DNA from: Pseudomonas azerbaijanoccidentalis
Lineage (GTDB): Bacteria > Pseudomonadota > Gammaproteobacteria > Pseudomonadales > Pseudomonadaceae
Length of the DNA: 64,000 nt
Direction: 5' to 3'
NCBI RefSeq assembly: GCF_019145495.1
Contig: NZ_JAHSTU010000009.1
Span: forward strand, 186,001 to 250,000
Position 1 is the stretch's first letter. Each line of letters opens with the position of its first letter. The translations under genes were made by a program, and so were the position numbers. Positions 16,413 through 23,731 of this stretch are shown here, in pieces. The notes under the pieces are model-generated. The model searched no databases. It was not told the DNA's origin and worked only from the letters and a program-made list of their open reading frames with translations.

Positions 16413-16542
16413 GTAGCAGCTGGCGAAGCCTGCGTCCGGCTGCGCAGCAGTCGTAAACCTGAGCGTGAAGTCATCCTGAAGGACCGCACTGCCTGATTTT
16501 GCGTCTGCTTCGCCGCCGAACGCAGGCTTCGCCAGCTGCTAC
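16413..16542. repeat. REP doublet (BIME), type A, copy left of the ArsR cassette
   Basis: Inverted arms of the type A REP (GTAGCAGCTGGCGAAGCCTG and its complement) surround a spacer that is nearly the same as that of the copy at 17977-18106. It fills most of the 16373-16572 gap. Confidence 0.85.
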
Positions 16543-16572
16543 GGGGTGGGTTGCTGATCTTGATGTCTCCAC

Positions 16573-17547
16573 TTAGGGGAGCAGCGATGGCTCGACGGCA
16601 ATCGCGATTTTTCCTTGAAGGCCATTGTTGGGACTTTCCAACCGGGCATGGGCGAGCGCAATGTCGGCAAGCGAATAGACAGCGCCAACGTGCGGGCGCA
16701 GCTGACCGCGCGCGATCAACGTGCTCAATTCATCCAGCTTGCCGCGGTTTTGTCGGGTGAACACGAAGTGATAACTCGCATTTTTGCCCCAGGCCTGAAC
16801 GAGGTTTTGTGGCTGGGCAATGTCCACGATGGAAACCACTCGGCCCAGTTGGGCGAGGGCATCGGGGCTACGGGATAATGTGTTGCCGCCGATGGTGTCG
16901 AACACCACATCGACTCCGTGGCCATCCGTTTCCCGATTGATGGCGTCGACGTAATCCTCCTTTTCGTAGTCGATAACGACATCGGCGCCCATGCTTCGTG
17001 CGAACTCAAAGTTTGCTTCGCGCACGGTGGTGAACACCCGTGCTCCAATGGCTTTTGCCACCTGGATCGCCACATGTCCGACGCCCCCGGCGCCGCCGTG
17101 GATCAGAATGCTTTCTCCCACTCTGAGGGCCGCTCGCACGGTCAGTGCTTCCCACACAGTCCCGCCAACCAGGGTCAGACTTGCCGCCTCAAGATGACTC
17201 AGTGAAGGCGGCTTCTTCCCGATAATGCTTTCGTCTGCAACGTGGTATTCGGCGTAACTTCCAGGACCGTCGAAAATTTGCGGGGTGTACCAGACTTCGT
17301 CTCCCGGAGCGAAGGCCGTCACACCCGGACCCACTTCTTCAACAACGCCCGACACGTCATGACCGGTAATGGCCGGCAGTGGCACCAGGTCGGCATAGTC
17401 GCCACGTCGAACCTGGAAATCCAACGGGTTGATGGAGGTCGCGTGGACCCGCACCAGCACTTGTCCTGCACGCGGCACTGGCTTGGGCACGTCGCGAAGT
17501 TCGAACGAATCCGGGCCGCCAAATGCTCTAAGTATCATCGCTTTCAT
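16573..17547 (-). CDS. Zinc-free MDR family NADPH:quinone-type oxidoreductase
   Basis: The product is 324 residues of the medium-chain dehydrogenase/reductase superfamily. It has the GroES-like N-terminal half (TSINPLDFQVRRGDYAD, GHDVSGVVEEVG) and a nucleotide-binding motif HGGAGGVGHVAIQVAKAIGA. The catalytic zinc cysteines of alcohol dehydrogenases are absent, which fits quinone-oxidoreductase-like enzymes. AGG lies about 8 bases before the ATG at 17547. It follows an ArsR gene on the same strand with a perfect palindrome between them, so it is probably repressed by that regulator. Confidence 0.88.
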   Translation of the reverse strand: MKAMILRAFGGPDSFELRDVPKPVPRAGQVLVRVHATSINPLDFQVRRGDYADLVPLPAITGHDVSGVVEEVGPGVTAFAPGDEVWYTPQIFDGPGSYAEYHVADESIIGKKPPSLSHLEAASLTLVGGTVWEALTVRAALRVGESILIHGGAGGVGHVAIQVAKAIGARVFTTVREANFEFARSMGADVVIDYEKEDYVDAINRETDGHGVDVVFDTIGGNTLSRSPDALAQLGRVVSIVDIAQPQNLVQAWGKNASYHFVFTRQNRGKLDELSTLIARGQLRPHVGAVYSLADIALAHARLESPNNGLQGKIAIAVEPSLLP

Positions 17548-17573
17548 AGTAGATCCTCGTATCGACAAAAAGG

Positions 17574-17595
17574 GATATCGAGATATCTCGATATC
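17574..17595. promoter_or_regulatory. Perfect 22-bp palindrome, probable ArsR operator
   Basis: The sequence reads GATATCGAGAT and then its exact complement ATCTCGATATC. It lies 27 bp upstream of the oxidoreductase start. A related, imperfect copy precedes the arsR gene, which makes both genes probable targets of the ArsR protein. Confidence 0.65.
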
Positions 17596-17609
17596 ATGGG
17601 GCAAAAAAA

Positions 17610-17912
17610 TTACAGATCTGTCCCTATGATCTCGGCCAGCGCACTGATGGCTGCTTCATTGCGCTTGTAGTAGGTCCATTGTCCGATGCGTCGGACTTCG
17701 ACCAGGCCCACTCGTTGCAGCGTCGCAAGATAACCAGACACCGTTGACTGCGACAGCCCGATACCTTCCTGAATACTGCTGACGCAGACCCCCACCGTGA
17801 GAACGTCACCCTCATCCTGCGGAGGGAAGTTCTTAACGGGGTCCTTCAAGCCTTTCAAGATTTGAAGGCGTGTAGGATTTGAGAGGGCTTTGAATATTTC
17901 GAGTAGGTCCAT
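17610..17912 (-). CDS. ArsR/SmtB-family transcriptional regulator
   Basis: The product is 100 residues with the ArsR winged helix: FKALSNPTRLQILKGL at the N-terminus and a recognition helix in GLSQSTVSGYLATLQRVGLV. A single cysteine (GVCVSSIQ) is present, but no CxC metal site is seen, so the inducer may be an organic electrophile or redox signal and not a metal. That is inference. The gene is upstream of the oxidoreductase on the same strand. No clear ribosome-binding site precedes the ATG at 17912, where the operator sits only 9 bases away, so it may be leaderless or weakly translated. Confidence 0.88.
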   Translation of the reverse strand: MDLLEIFKALSNPTRLQILKGLKDPVKNFPPQDEGDVLTVGVCVSSIQEGIGLSQSTVSGYLATLQRVGLVEVRRIGQWTYYKRNEAAISALAEIIGTDL

Positions 17913-17920
17913 GAGTGCAG

Positions 17921-17943
17921 GATATCGAGATTTATCGATATGT
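17921..17943. promoter_or_regulatory. Imperfect palindrome before arsR, probable autoregulatory operator
   Basis: GATATCGAGAT followed by TTATCGATATG repeats the half-sites of the perfect palindrome at 17574-17595. It lies 9-31 bases upstream of the arsR start, where a repressor would block its own promoter. Confidence 0.55.
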
Positions 17944-17976
17944 CAATACGGGAGGCGCTCAGGCCACGCACATTGT

Positions 17977-18106
17977 GTAGCGGCTGGCGAAGCCTGTGTT
18001 CGGCTGCGCAGCAGTCGTAAACCTGCAAAGGTGATCATCCTAAAGGACCGCGCTGCCTGATTTTGCGTCTGCTTCGCAGCCGAACGCAGGCTGCGCCAGC
18101 TGCTAC
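17977..18106. repeat. REP doublet (BIME), type A, copy right of the ArsR cassette
   Basis: This near-duplicate of the 16413-16542 element has the same orientation. The similarity covers both arms, most of the spacer (ATCCT.AAGGACCGC, then CTGCCTGATTTTGCGTCTGC) and a few bases beyond. Confidence 0.85.
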
Positions 18107-18148
18107 GGGATGGGTTGCGGGTTTGTCGTCGGAGTCTTCGGTTCGATT

Positions 18149-18694
18149 TCACTCACTGACCATAGACGCCGAACCCCACACCTGAACCTGCGCACTTTCT
18201 GAAGGCGCCATCGAAAAAATAAACATCATCTTCCGTGCCGCATTCGGTACCGACCATTCGTAGGCAATGGTTTGAGTGGGTCCATTGAGGGAGGATTGTT
18301 TTTGTTCTTCTCTCACCAGTTTGGCGGTGAGCGGGGCAGGTGGGTTTGTGATCAAGGCGAGAAACAACTTTTTTGCGGTCTCAGTGTTGGCTTTGCGGCC
18401 ATAAACCGAGCAAAAATTTTTGTCGCTGGGGAGCGCAAGTACGAAAGTTCCGCGTTTATCTGGAACCGACCAGGCATCGCCTGGCTTGTCTGAGAGGAAA
18501 TACGCTGCCTTTTCAGGAGGAAGTGCGGGTACGCGTTTTAGCGCTGTTCGTAGGGTGTCGAGTTGGGAAAGGTGTTTCATGCACGTCGAGAGGTAAATCT
18601 CGGTGAACGCGTTGGCTTGGTCATCGGCTTCGCTGGCCAGGCATACGTTTGAAGCCAAGGTGAGGATGATCAGGACGGGGAAAAGTTTGGGCAT
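18149..18694 (-). CDS. Secreted hypothetical protein
   Basis: The product is 181 residues with a signal peptide (MPKLFPVLIILTLASNVCLA). The mature part has two cysteines (STCMKHL and KNFCSVYGRK) that could form a disulfide. It also has a central region with FVLALPSDKNFC and a C-terminal beta-rich part. It resembles conserved periplasmic proteins of unknown function in pseudomonads. I cannot name a family with certainty. The gene stands alone between a REP doublet and a small-protein gene. Confidence 0.75.
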   Translation of the reverse strand: MPKLFPVLIILTLASNVCLASEADDQANAFTEIYLSTCMKHLSQLDTLRTALKRVPALPPEKAAYFLSDKPGDAWSVPDKRGTFVLALPSDKNFCSVYGRKANTETAKKLFLALITNPPAPLTAKLVREEQKQSSLNGPTQTIAYEWSVPNAARKMMFIFSMAPSESAQVQVWGSASMVSE

Positions 18695-18936
18695 GCGGAC
18701 GCTCCTTGTCGTTGGATGGAGCTAAGCATAGCTTGGGGATTTCATCCGTCGATTGACTGTGTGTTTGCCCTTTTTGAAAGGAGTCGGAGTGTCGTGATTC
18801 AAAGGGGAGGATCTATTTATCTGAAAAATAAATCTGTCCCCTTGGTCAACGAAAACAGTTATGACGATGACAGCTTCGGGTCGAACGAGGACTAAGTTCT
18901 GCTCGCACAACAGTGTGAATGACTTTTCTCGCCGAA

Positions 18937-18964
18937 CAAAAACGGGCGCCTTTAGCGCCCGTTT
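18937..18964 (-). terminator. Intrinsic terminator
   Basis: The stem AACGGGCGC...GCGCCCGTT with loop CTTTA or similar lies directly after the stop of the small gene at 18969-19241. On the minus strand it is followed by a T-rich run (AAAAA on the plus strand). Confidence 0.8.
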
Positions 18965-18968
18965 CCAT

Positions 18969-19241
18969 TCACTCCGCCGCCTGCACCCGCAACCGTCGCC
19001 CAATCACATCCATCAAATCACACCCATCCCGCAACGGAATGGCCAGCAGTTTGGAGAAGTCCGACAACACCACCGTGTCGCAGCCAATCTCTGCGCGAAA
19101 GGCAATATTCTCCAGCACCTGCGTAACCGTGCTAATACGGTAATCCGCCATGGCTTGGAGAACGTCGAGTGGGGCTTGGGTATCGATGAGCAGGGAGGGT
19201 GGAATCAGGTCGATTCCGGTGAGGGGCATGTATCTTTCCAT
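18969..19241 (-). CDS. Small hypothetical protein
   Basis: The product is 90 residues, without signal peptide or transmembrane segment, predicted to be mostly alpha-helical (ADYRISTVTQVLENIAF, VVLSDFSKLLAIPL). The ATG at 19241 has GGAG nine bases upstream. An extension to 19292 is possible but lacks such a site. A strong terminator follows, which supports expression. It resembles the short Pseudomonas-restricted helical proteins of unknown role, and I cannot assign a function. Confidence 0.65.
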   Translation of the reverse strand: MERYMPLTGIDLIPPSLLIDTQAPLDVLQAMADYRISTVTQVLENIAFRAEIGCDTVVLSDFSKLLAIPLRDGCDLMDVIGRRLRVQAAE

Positions 19242-19671
19242 AGATGTAACTCCGATCAGTGCAAAGGTTGACTGCCCCTCATTCGTCGCCAAACGAATGG
19301 GTGACAGCTATACGCAGGTTGGCGAACCGGGATCGGGATACCGGCAGACCCTAAGGCCTCCCGCGCACAGCTGCCATAAAGACAACTTTGCGGGCATGCA
19401 AAAGCGCGTGCATTAAAGCACAGCGCATTGCATTCCGATTCGATCGGGTCGCCAAACCCAATTCGCCATTTGGGCGACGGCAATGACTATAAGCCGCATA
19501 TCATCAGTGCGGTAGGTGAGACATTCCGAGCTTTATGTAGGACCAATCACAATGAAATTTCAGACCTTTCACATAACTTCCCAGCAAAACTAAACACAAC
19601 CCCGAAATGTTCATTGCCCGTCGCGCGTATCTCACCGAAGCTATCCTTCATTCAGCCCTCACGCCGTCGAG
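19242..19671. other. 430-bp gap without a supported gene
   Basis: The gap between the small helical protein gene and the MATE transporter holds only short, poorly coding frames. I found no strong hairpin or recognisable promoter motif. The overlapping open frames lack a convincing start site and codon bias. Confidence 0.5.
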
Positions 19672-21048
19672 ATGGACCTCCACCTAATGCAAACCCCAGC
19701 GCAATCCCAACGCCCACTCTGGAAAATCTATCTGCTTTTCCTGGCGCCGATGGTCCTGTCGAATTTCCTGCAATCCATGTCCGGCACCGTCAACAGTATC
19801 TACATCGGCCAGATGCTCGGCACTCAAGCGCTGGCAGCCGTGTCCGGCATGTTTCCCATCGTGTTTTTCTTCATCGCCCTGGTCATCGGTTTGGGGGCTG
19901 GCGCGGGTGTGTTGATCGGGCAGGCGTGGGGGGCTCGGGAGACGCATTTGGTGAAGGCGATTGCCGGGGCGACGTTGATGTTGGGGGTGTTGATCGGATT
20001 GGTGGCGGCGGTGGTGGGGAGCGTGTTTGCGCGGACTTCGCTGGAGGGGTTGGGGACGCCGGCGGATGTGCTGGACGATGCGGTGGCGTATGCGCATGTG
20101 ATGTTGTGGTTCATGCCGTCGCTCTTGGTGTTTGTGTTGTTCACGCAGTTGCTGCGCGGGGTGAGCGATACGTTGTCGCCGTTGTTGGCGCTGGTGGTAT
20201 CGACCGTGATCGGCCTGGCGCTGACGCCGGCGTTGATTCGCGGGTGGTTGGGTTTGCCGCCGCTGGGGATTCAGAGTGCGGCGTTCGCCGGGTTGGCGGG
20301 CAACCTGGTGGCGATGGGGTGGCTGGCGTGGCGCTTGATTCGGCGCGGGCATCCACTGGCACCGGATCGCGAGTTTTTTGCGGCGATGAAGCTGGATTGG
20401 GCAATCCTCGGCAAGGTGTTGCGCATCGGTCTGCCCACCGGGTTGCAGATGGTGGTGTTGTCGCTGTCTGAGCTGGTGATTCTGGCGCTGGTGAACCAGC
20501 ACGGGTCGCAGGCAACGGCGGCGTATGGCGCGGTGACGCAGATCGTCAATTACGTGCAGTTTCCTGCGCTGTCGATTGCGATCACGGCGTCGATTCTCGG
20601 CGCGCAGGCGATTGGGGCAGGGCGCATTGAGCGCATCGGGCCGATTCTGAAGACTGGGTTGATGATCAACGTGTGCCTGACCGGTGGCTTGATTGTGCTC
20701 GGGTACTTGTTGTCGAGCTGGTTGCTGGCGTCGTTTCTCACCGAAGAGGCGACGTTGAACATGGCGGAGCACCTGTTGCACATCATGCTTTGGAGCCTGT
20801 TGGTGTTCGGTTTCCAGGCGATCATCGGCGGCATCATGCGCGCCAGCGGCACGGTAATGGTGCCGGTGGCGATCTCGATTGTGTGCGTGGTGTGCGTGCA
20901 GTTGCCGGTGGCGTATTTGCTGGATGCGCGGTTCGGGCTGCAAGGGGTGTGGATGGCGTTTCCGGTGGCGTATCTGGGGATGCTGGCGTTGCAGACGCTG
21001 TATTACAAATTGGTTTGGCAGCATCAGAAGATTGAGCGGTTGGTGTAG
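19672..21048 (+). CDS. MATE-family multidrug efflux transporter
   Basis: The product is about 458 residues with twelve hydrophobic segments in two MatE halves, and opens with PLWKIYLLFLAPMVLSNFLQ. The first half contains the conserved segments YIGQMLGTQALAAVSGMFP and GQAWGARE. Family members expel cationic drugs across the inner membrane using Na+ or H+ gradients. A start at 19687 (MQTPAQ) is also possible. From 19900 onward codons are unusually rich in TTG/GTG-type third-position G, so the gene looks different from its neighbours in base use. Confidence 0.9.
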   Translation: MDLHLMQTPAQSQRPLWKIYLLFLAPMVLSNFLQSMSGTVNSIYIGQMLGTQALAAVSGMFPIVFFFIALVIGLGAGAGVLIGQAWGARETHLVKAIAGATLMLGVLIGLVAAVVGSVFARTSLEGLGTPADVLDDAVAYAHVMLWFMPSLLVFVLFTQLLRGVSDTLSPLLALVVSTVIGLALTPALIRGWLGLPPLGIQSAAFAGLAGNLVAMGWLAWRLIRRGHPLAPDREFFAAMKLDWAILGKVLRIGLPTGLQMVVLSLSELVILALVNQHGSQATAAYGAVTQIVNYVQFPALSIAITASILGAQAIGAGRIERIGPILKTGLMINVCLTGGLIVLGYLLSSWLLASFLTEEATLNMAEHLLHIMLWSLLVFGFQAIIGGIMRASGTVMVPVAISIVCVVCVQLPVAYLLDARFGLQGVWMAFPVAYLGMLALQTLYYKLVWQHQKIERLV

Positions 21049-21106
21049 TGGGGTCGGTTTAGATTGGCGCCAACCCAGTCGACATCTTTTTCAACGGGTC
21101 CACCGT

Positions 21107-21133
21107 CATCGCGAGCAGGCTCGCTCCTACAGG
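21107..21133. repeat. Single REP, type B
   Basis: This is a lone CATCGCGAGCAGGCTCGCTC...ACAGG element between the MATE and phosphoribosyltransferase genes. Confidence 0.8.
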
Positions 21134-21232
21134 GGGCGTGGTGCTCACAGGACTTGATGACATCCATCGTCGAACCGACAATCTACCGGTGGGGGAGTCA
21201 CCAACGGGCGCCATCGCCTGAGGAGGTTTTCC

Positions 21233-21919
21233 ATGAGCCCCTTATCCCATTCCATCTTGCAAGACCGTGCCGCAGCCGGACAGCGGTTGGTGGAGCCGTT
21301 GCTGCAATACGCCCTTCGATCCGACGTGATCGTTCTCGCCTTGCCACGTGGTGGGGTGCCGGTGGCCTATGAAGTGGCCACGGCGCTGGGTGTTCGCCTT
21401 GATTTGATGCTGGTGCGCAAACTCGGTGTGCCCTCCCGACCGGAGTACGCCATGGGTGCGATTGCCAGTGGCGGTATTCTGATTCGCAATGAAGAAGCAC
21501 TACGCTTTCATCCGATAGACACGGCGGCATTCCAGGCCGTGGTCGACCGGGAAAGCCGCGAGCTGTTGCGCCGCGAACAGGTTTATCGGGGTTCACGTGC
21601 GCCGGTGCAGCTCAAGGACCAAGTGGTGATCCTGATCGACGACGGCCTGGCAACCGGTGCTTCGATGAGGGCGGCAGTGCAGGCGGTGCGATTACAGGCG
21701 CCGTCGCGCATTGTGGTGGCCGTGCCGGTGGCGCCGATTGAAACGGCGGAGGCGTTGCGCGGTGATGTGGATGAGCTGGTGTGCCCGCTTTATCCGGACT
21801 GGTTCACGTCGATTGGGCATTGGTACGTGGATTTTTCCCAGACGGCGGATGCCGAGGTGATCGGCTTGTTGCAGCGGGCCTGGCAGCGAGAGGCCGGTAC
21901 ACCAGACACTGAAGATTGA
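21233..21919 (+). CDS. Phosphoribosyltransferase-domain protein
   Basis: The product is 228 residues with a type I phosphoribosyltransferase fold. The PRPP loop is VVILIDDGLATGASM at about residue 130, and the N-terminal region contains VLALPRGGVPVAYEVA. Proteins of this group (often annotated only as phosphoribosyltransferases) have no firmly established substrate. GAGG at 21221-21226 precedes the ATG. No operon partner is evident. Confidence 0.88.
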   Translation: MSPLSHSILQDRAAAGQRLVEPLLQYALRSDVIVLALPRGGVPVAYEVATALGVRLDLMLVRKLGVPSRPEYAMGAIASGGILIRNEEALRFHPIDTAAFQAVVDRESRELLRREQVYRGSRAPVQLKDQVVILIDDGLATGASMRAAVQAVRLQAPSRIVVAVPVAPIETAEALRGDVDELVCPLYPDWFTSIGHWYVDFSQTADAEVIGLLQRAWQREAGTPDTED

Positions 21920-22004
21920 TCGCACAACGTCGCTTGCTCTGATGAAGTTTTGCTGTCATCGTTTGCGCTATTGGTAATCTTTCTTATTTGAGAAATTTTT
22001 TCGT

Positions 22005-22550
22005 ATGCCCGAATTTTCCGTGGCAGGCGACGATCTTGCGCGTCGTCAGCAGACTTTCACCGAGCTCTACAGCAATCACCATTCGTGGCTGCATGGCTGG
22101 CTGCGGAAAAAACTGGGTTGCTCGCAACGAGCAGCGGACCTGGCGCACGATGCGTTCATTCGCGTGCTGACCCTCGCCGAACCGCAATCTATCAAAGAGC
22201 CCCGGGCGTTCCTGGCGACGATGGCCGGGCGCTTGTTGATCGATGGCGCGCGGCGTCGGCGGATCGAGCAGGCGTACCTTGAGGCGTTGGCGTTGCAGGC
22301 CCACGACGCCGGCATGCCTGACCCGGCAGCGGTGCACGCCGCGCTTGAGGCGCTGGAAAAAATATCCGCCATGCTCGCCGGATTGCCAACCAAGACCCGC
22401 GAAGCATTTTTGCTCAGCCGCCTCGATGGCCTGACTTACAGCGAAATCGCCATCGAACTGAAGGTGTCTGCGAGCACGGTGAAAAACTACGTCGCGAGTG
22501 TGCTGGTGCATTGCTACAACGCCCTGTACGCCGAGGATTCAACGGCGTGA
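22005..22550 (+). CDS. ECF sigma factor, FecI type
   Basis: The product is 181 residues. Sigma region 2 contains LGCSQRAADLAHDAFIRVL, and region 4 contains LPTKTREAFLLSRLDGLTYS and the HTH VSASTVKNYVASVL. It belongs to the iron-starvation FecI group, which is released by a FecR protein when a TonB receptor binds its siderophore. The downstream FecR gene overlaps by four bases and a TonB receptor with a signalling domain follows, so the three form a cell-surface signalling system. The upstream region has only a weak Fur-like sequence. Confidence 0.93.
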   Translation: MPEFSVAGDDLARRQQTFTELYSNHHSWLHGWLRKKLGCSQRAADLAHDAFIRVLTLAEPQSIKEPRAFLATMAGRLLIDGARRRRIEQAYLEALALQAHDAGMPDPAAVHAALEALEKISAMLAGLPTKTREAFLLSRLDGLTYSEIAIELKVSASTVKNYVASVLVHCYNALYAEDSTA

Positions 22551-23506
22551 CGAGCCTCGATAAACCGACCGAACAGATGATCGCCGAAGCGGCCCAATGG
22601 CTCACGCTGCTGCACGACGAGGCGGTCAGCGACACCGACCGCGAGGCATTCAATGCCTGGTGCAAGGCCGACCCGCGTCATCAGTTGGCGCACAAACGCA
22701 TGCGTGCGTTGTGGTCGAGCCTCGATGAGTTACCGGCGGTACCGGCGCGATTGGCGCTCAAACAAGCCTTCGTGCAACCACGAGGGAAAACCGCACGCCG
22801 TGGCGCTCAAGTATTTGGCGTATTGAGTGTGTTGTTCTGCGCCTGGTTCGGCCTGGAGAATTTGCCCCTGTGGTTCGCCGACCAACGCACCGACGTGGGC
22901 GAGCGGCGAGAGGTGGCGCTGGCTGACGGCAGCCGGGTACAACTCAACAGCAACTCGGCGCTGGACGTGAAATTCGACGGTCGGCAACGGGTGGTCGAAT
23001 TGCTCACGGGTGAGATGTGGGTCGAGGTGGCCAAGGACGCCCAGCGGCCATTCGTGGTGCGCACCGACCAAGGCACGGCGACCGCACTGGGGACACGTTA
23101 CTTGGTGCGCCGCGCTGAAGATGGCGCCACTGTGGTCACGGTGCTGGAGTCGGTAGTGGCGGCCAAGCCTAACGGTGCCGAGGCGGTCAAGGTCATGGCG
23201 GGGCAGCAGACGAGGCTCAAGGACGGGCGGGCGCAAGCACCGCAAGCCATTGGCAACGCTGACCCGGATGCCTGGACGCGCGGTTTGCTCAAGGTCGATG
23301 ACCGCCCGGTGAGCGAGGTGCTTCAGGCACTGGCCGGTTACCGTCACGGACTGGTGCGCTTCGATGTGCAAGCGTTGCAAGACCTGCGCGTTTCAGGGGT
23401 ATTTCGCCTTGATGATACCGACGCGGCGTTGGCGACGTTGGCCGATAACCTGCCGATCAAGGTCGAGTACTTCACCGATCTGTTGGTGGTCGTTAAGCCG
23501 TTGTAG
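22547..23506 (+). CDS. FecR-type anti-sigma factor
   Basis: The product is 319 residues and starts with GTG inside the sigma-gene stop (GTGA). The N-terminal DUF4880-like part (AAQWLTLLHDEAVSDTDREA) binds the sigma factor. One transmembrane helix lies near residues 85-105 (VFGVLSVLFCAWFGL). The FecR domain follows (ADQRTDVGERREVALADGS, then ELLTGEMWVEVAKD). The C-terminal periplasmic part (RVSGVFRLDDTDAALATLAD) contacts the signalling domain of the receptor. Confidence 0.93.
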   Translation: MTSLDKPTEQMIAEAAQWLTLLHDEAVSDTDREAFNAWCKADPRHQLAHKRMRALWSSLDELPAVPARLALKQAFVQPRGKTARRGAQVFGVLSVLFCAWFGLENLPLWFADQRTDVGERREVALADGSRVQLNSNSALDVKFDGRQRVVELLTGEMWVEVAKDAQRPFVVRTDQGTATALGTRYLVRRAEDGATVVTVLESVVAAKPNGAEAVKVMAGQQTRLKDGRAQAPQAIGNADPDAWTRGLLKVDDRPVSEVLQALAGYRHGLVRFDVQALQDLRVSGVFRLDDTDAALATLADNLPIKVEYFTDLLVVVKPL

Positions 23507-23530
23507 CGCATGCAACTAAAGCGCCTAAAA

Positions 23531-23624
23531 CCTGTAGGAGTGAGCCCTGCTCGCGATTGCGCCGTGTCAGTGAACGCCAAGGCGTCTGACACTCCGTCAT
23601 CGCGAGCAGGCTCGCTCCTACAGG
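23531..23624. repeat. REP doublet, type B
   Basis: CCTGTAGGAGTGAGCC...CTCGCG and its complement form an inverted pair between the anti-sigma and receptor genes. Transcription of the receptor gene must pass through it if the operon is continuous. Confidence 0.85.
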
Positions 23625-23731
23625 TTTTTGCGGTGCTTTTGGTTTTTTAATGCAAATCGCTCGTATTCGTTGTCCGTTTTTCCGACATGGCCGTCATGGA
23701 TAGTAACGCTCCCCATTTCACAGGATTTTCC

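Noticed and set aside
21950..22004. Fur box before the first sigma gene
   Set aside because: The best alignment matches the consensus at only about half the positions, so I do not call a site.
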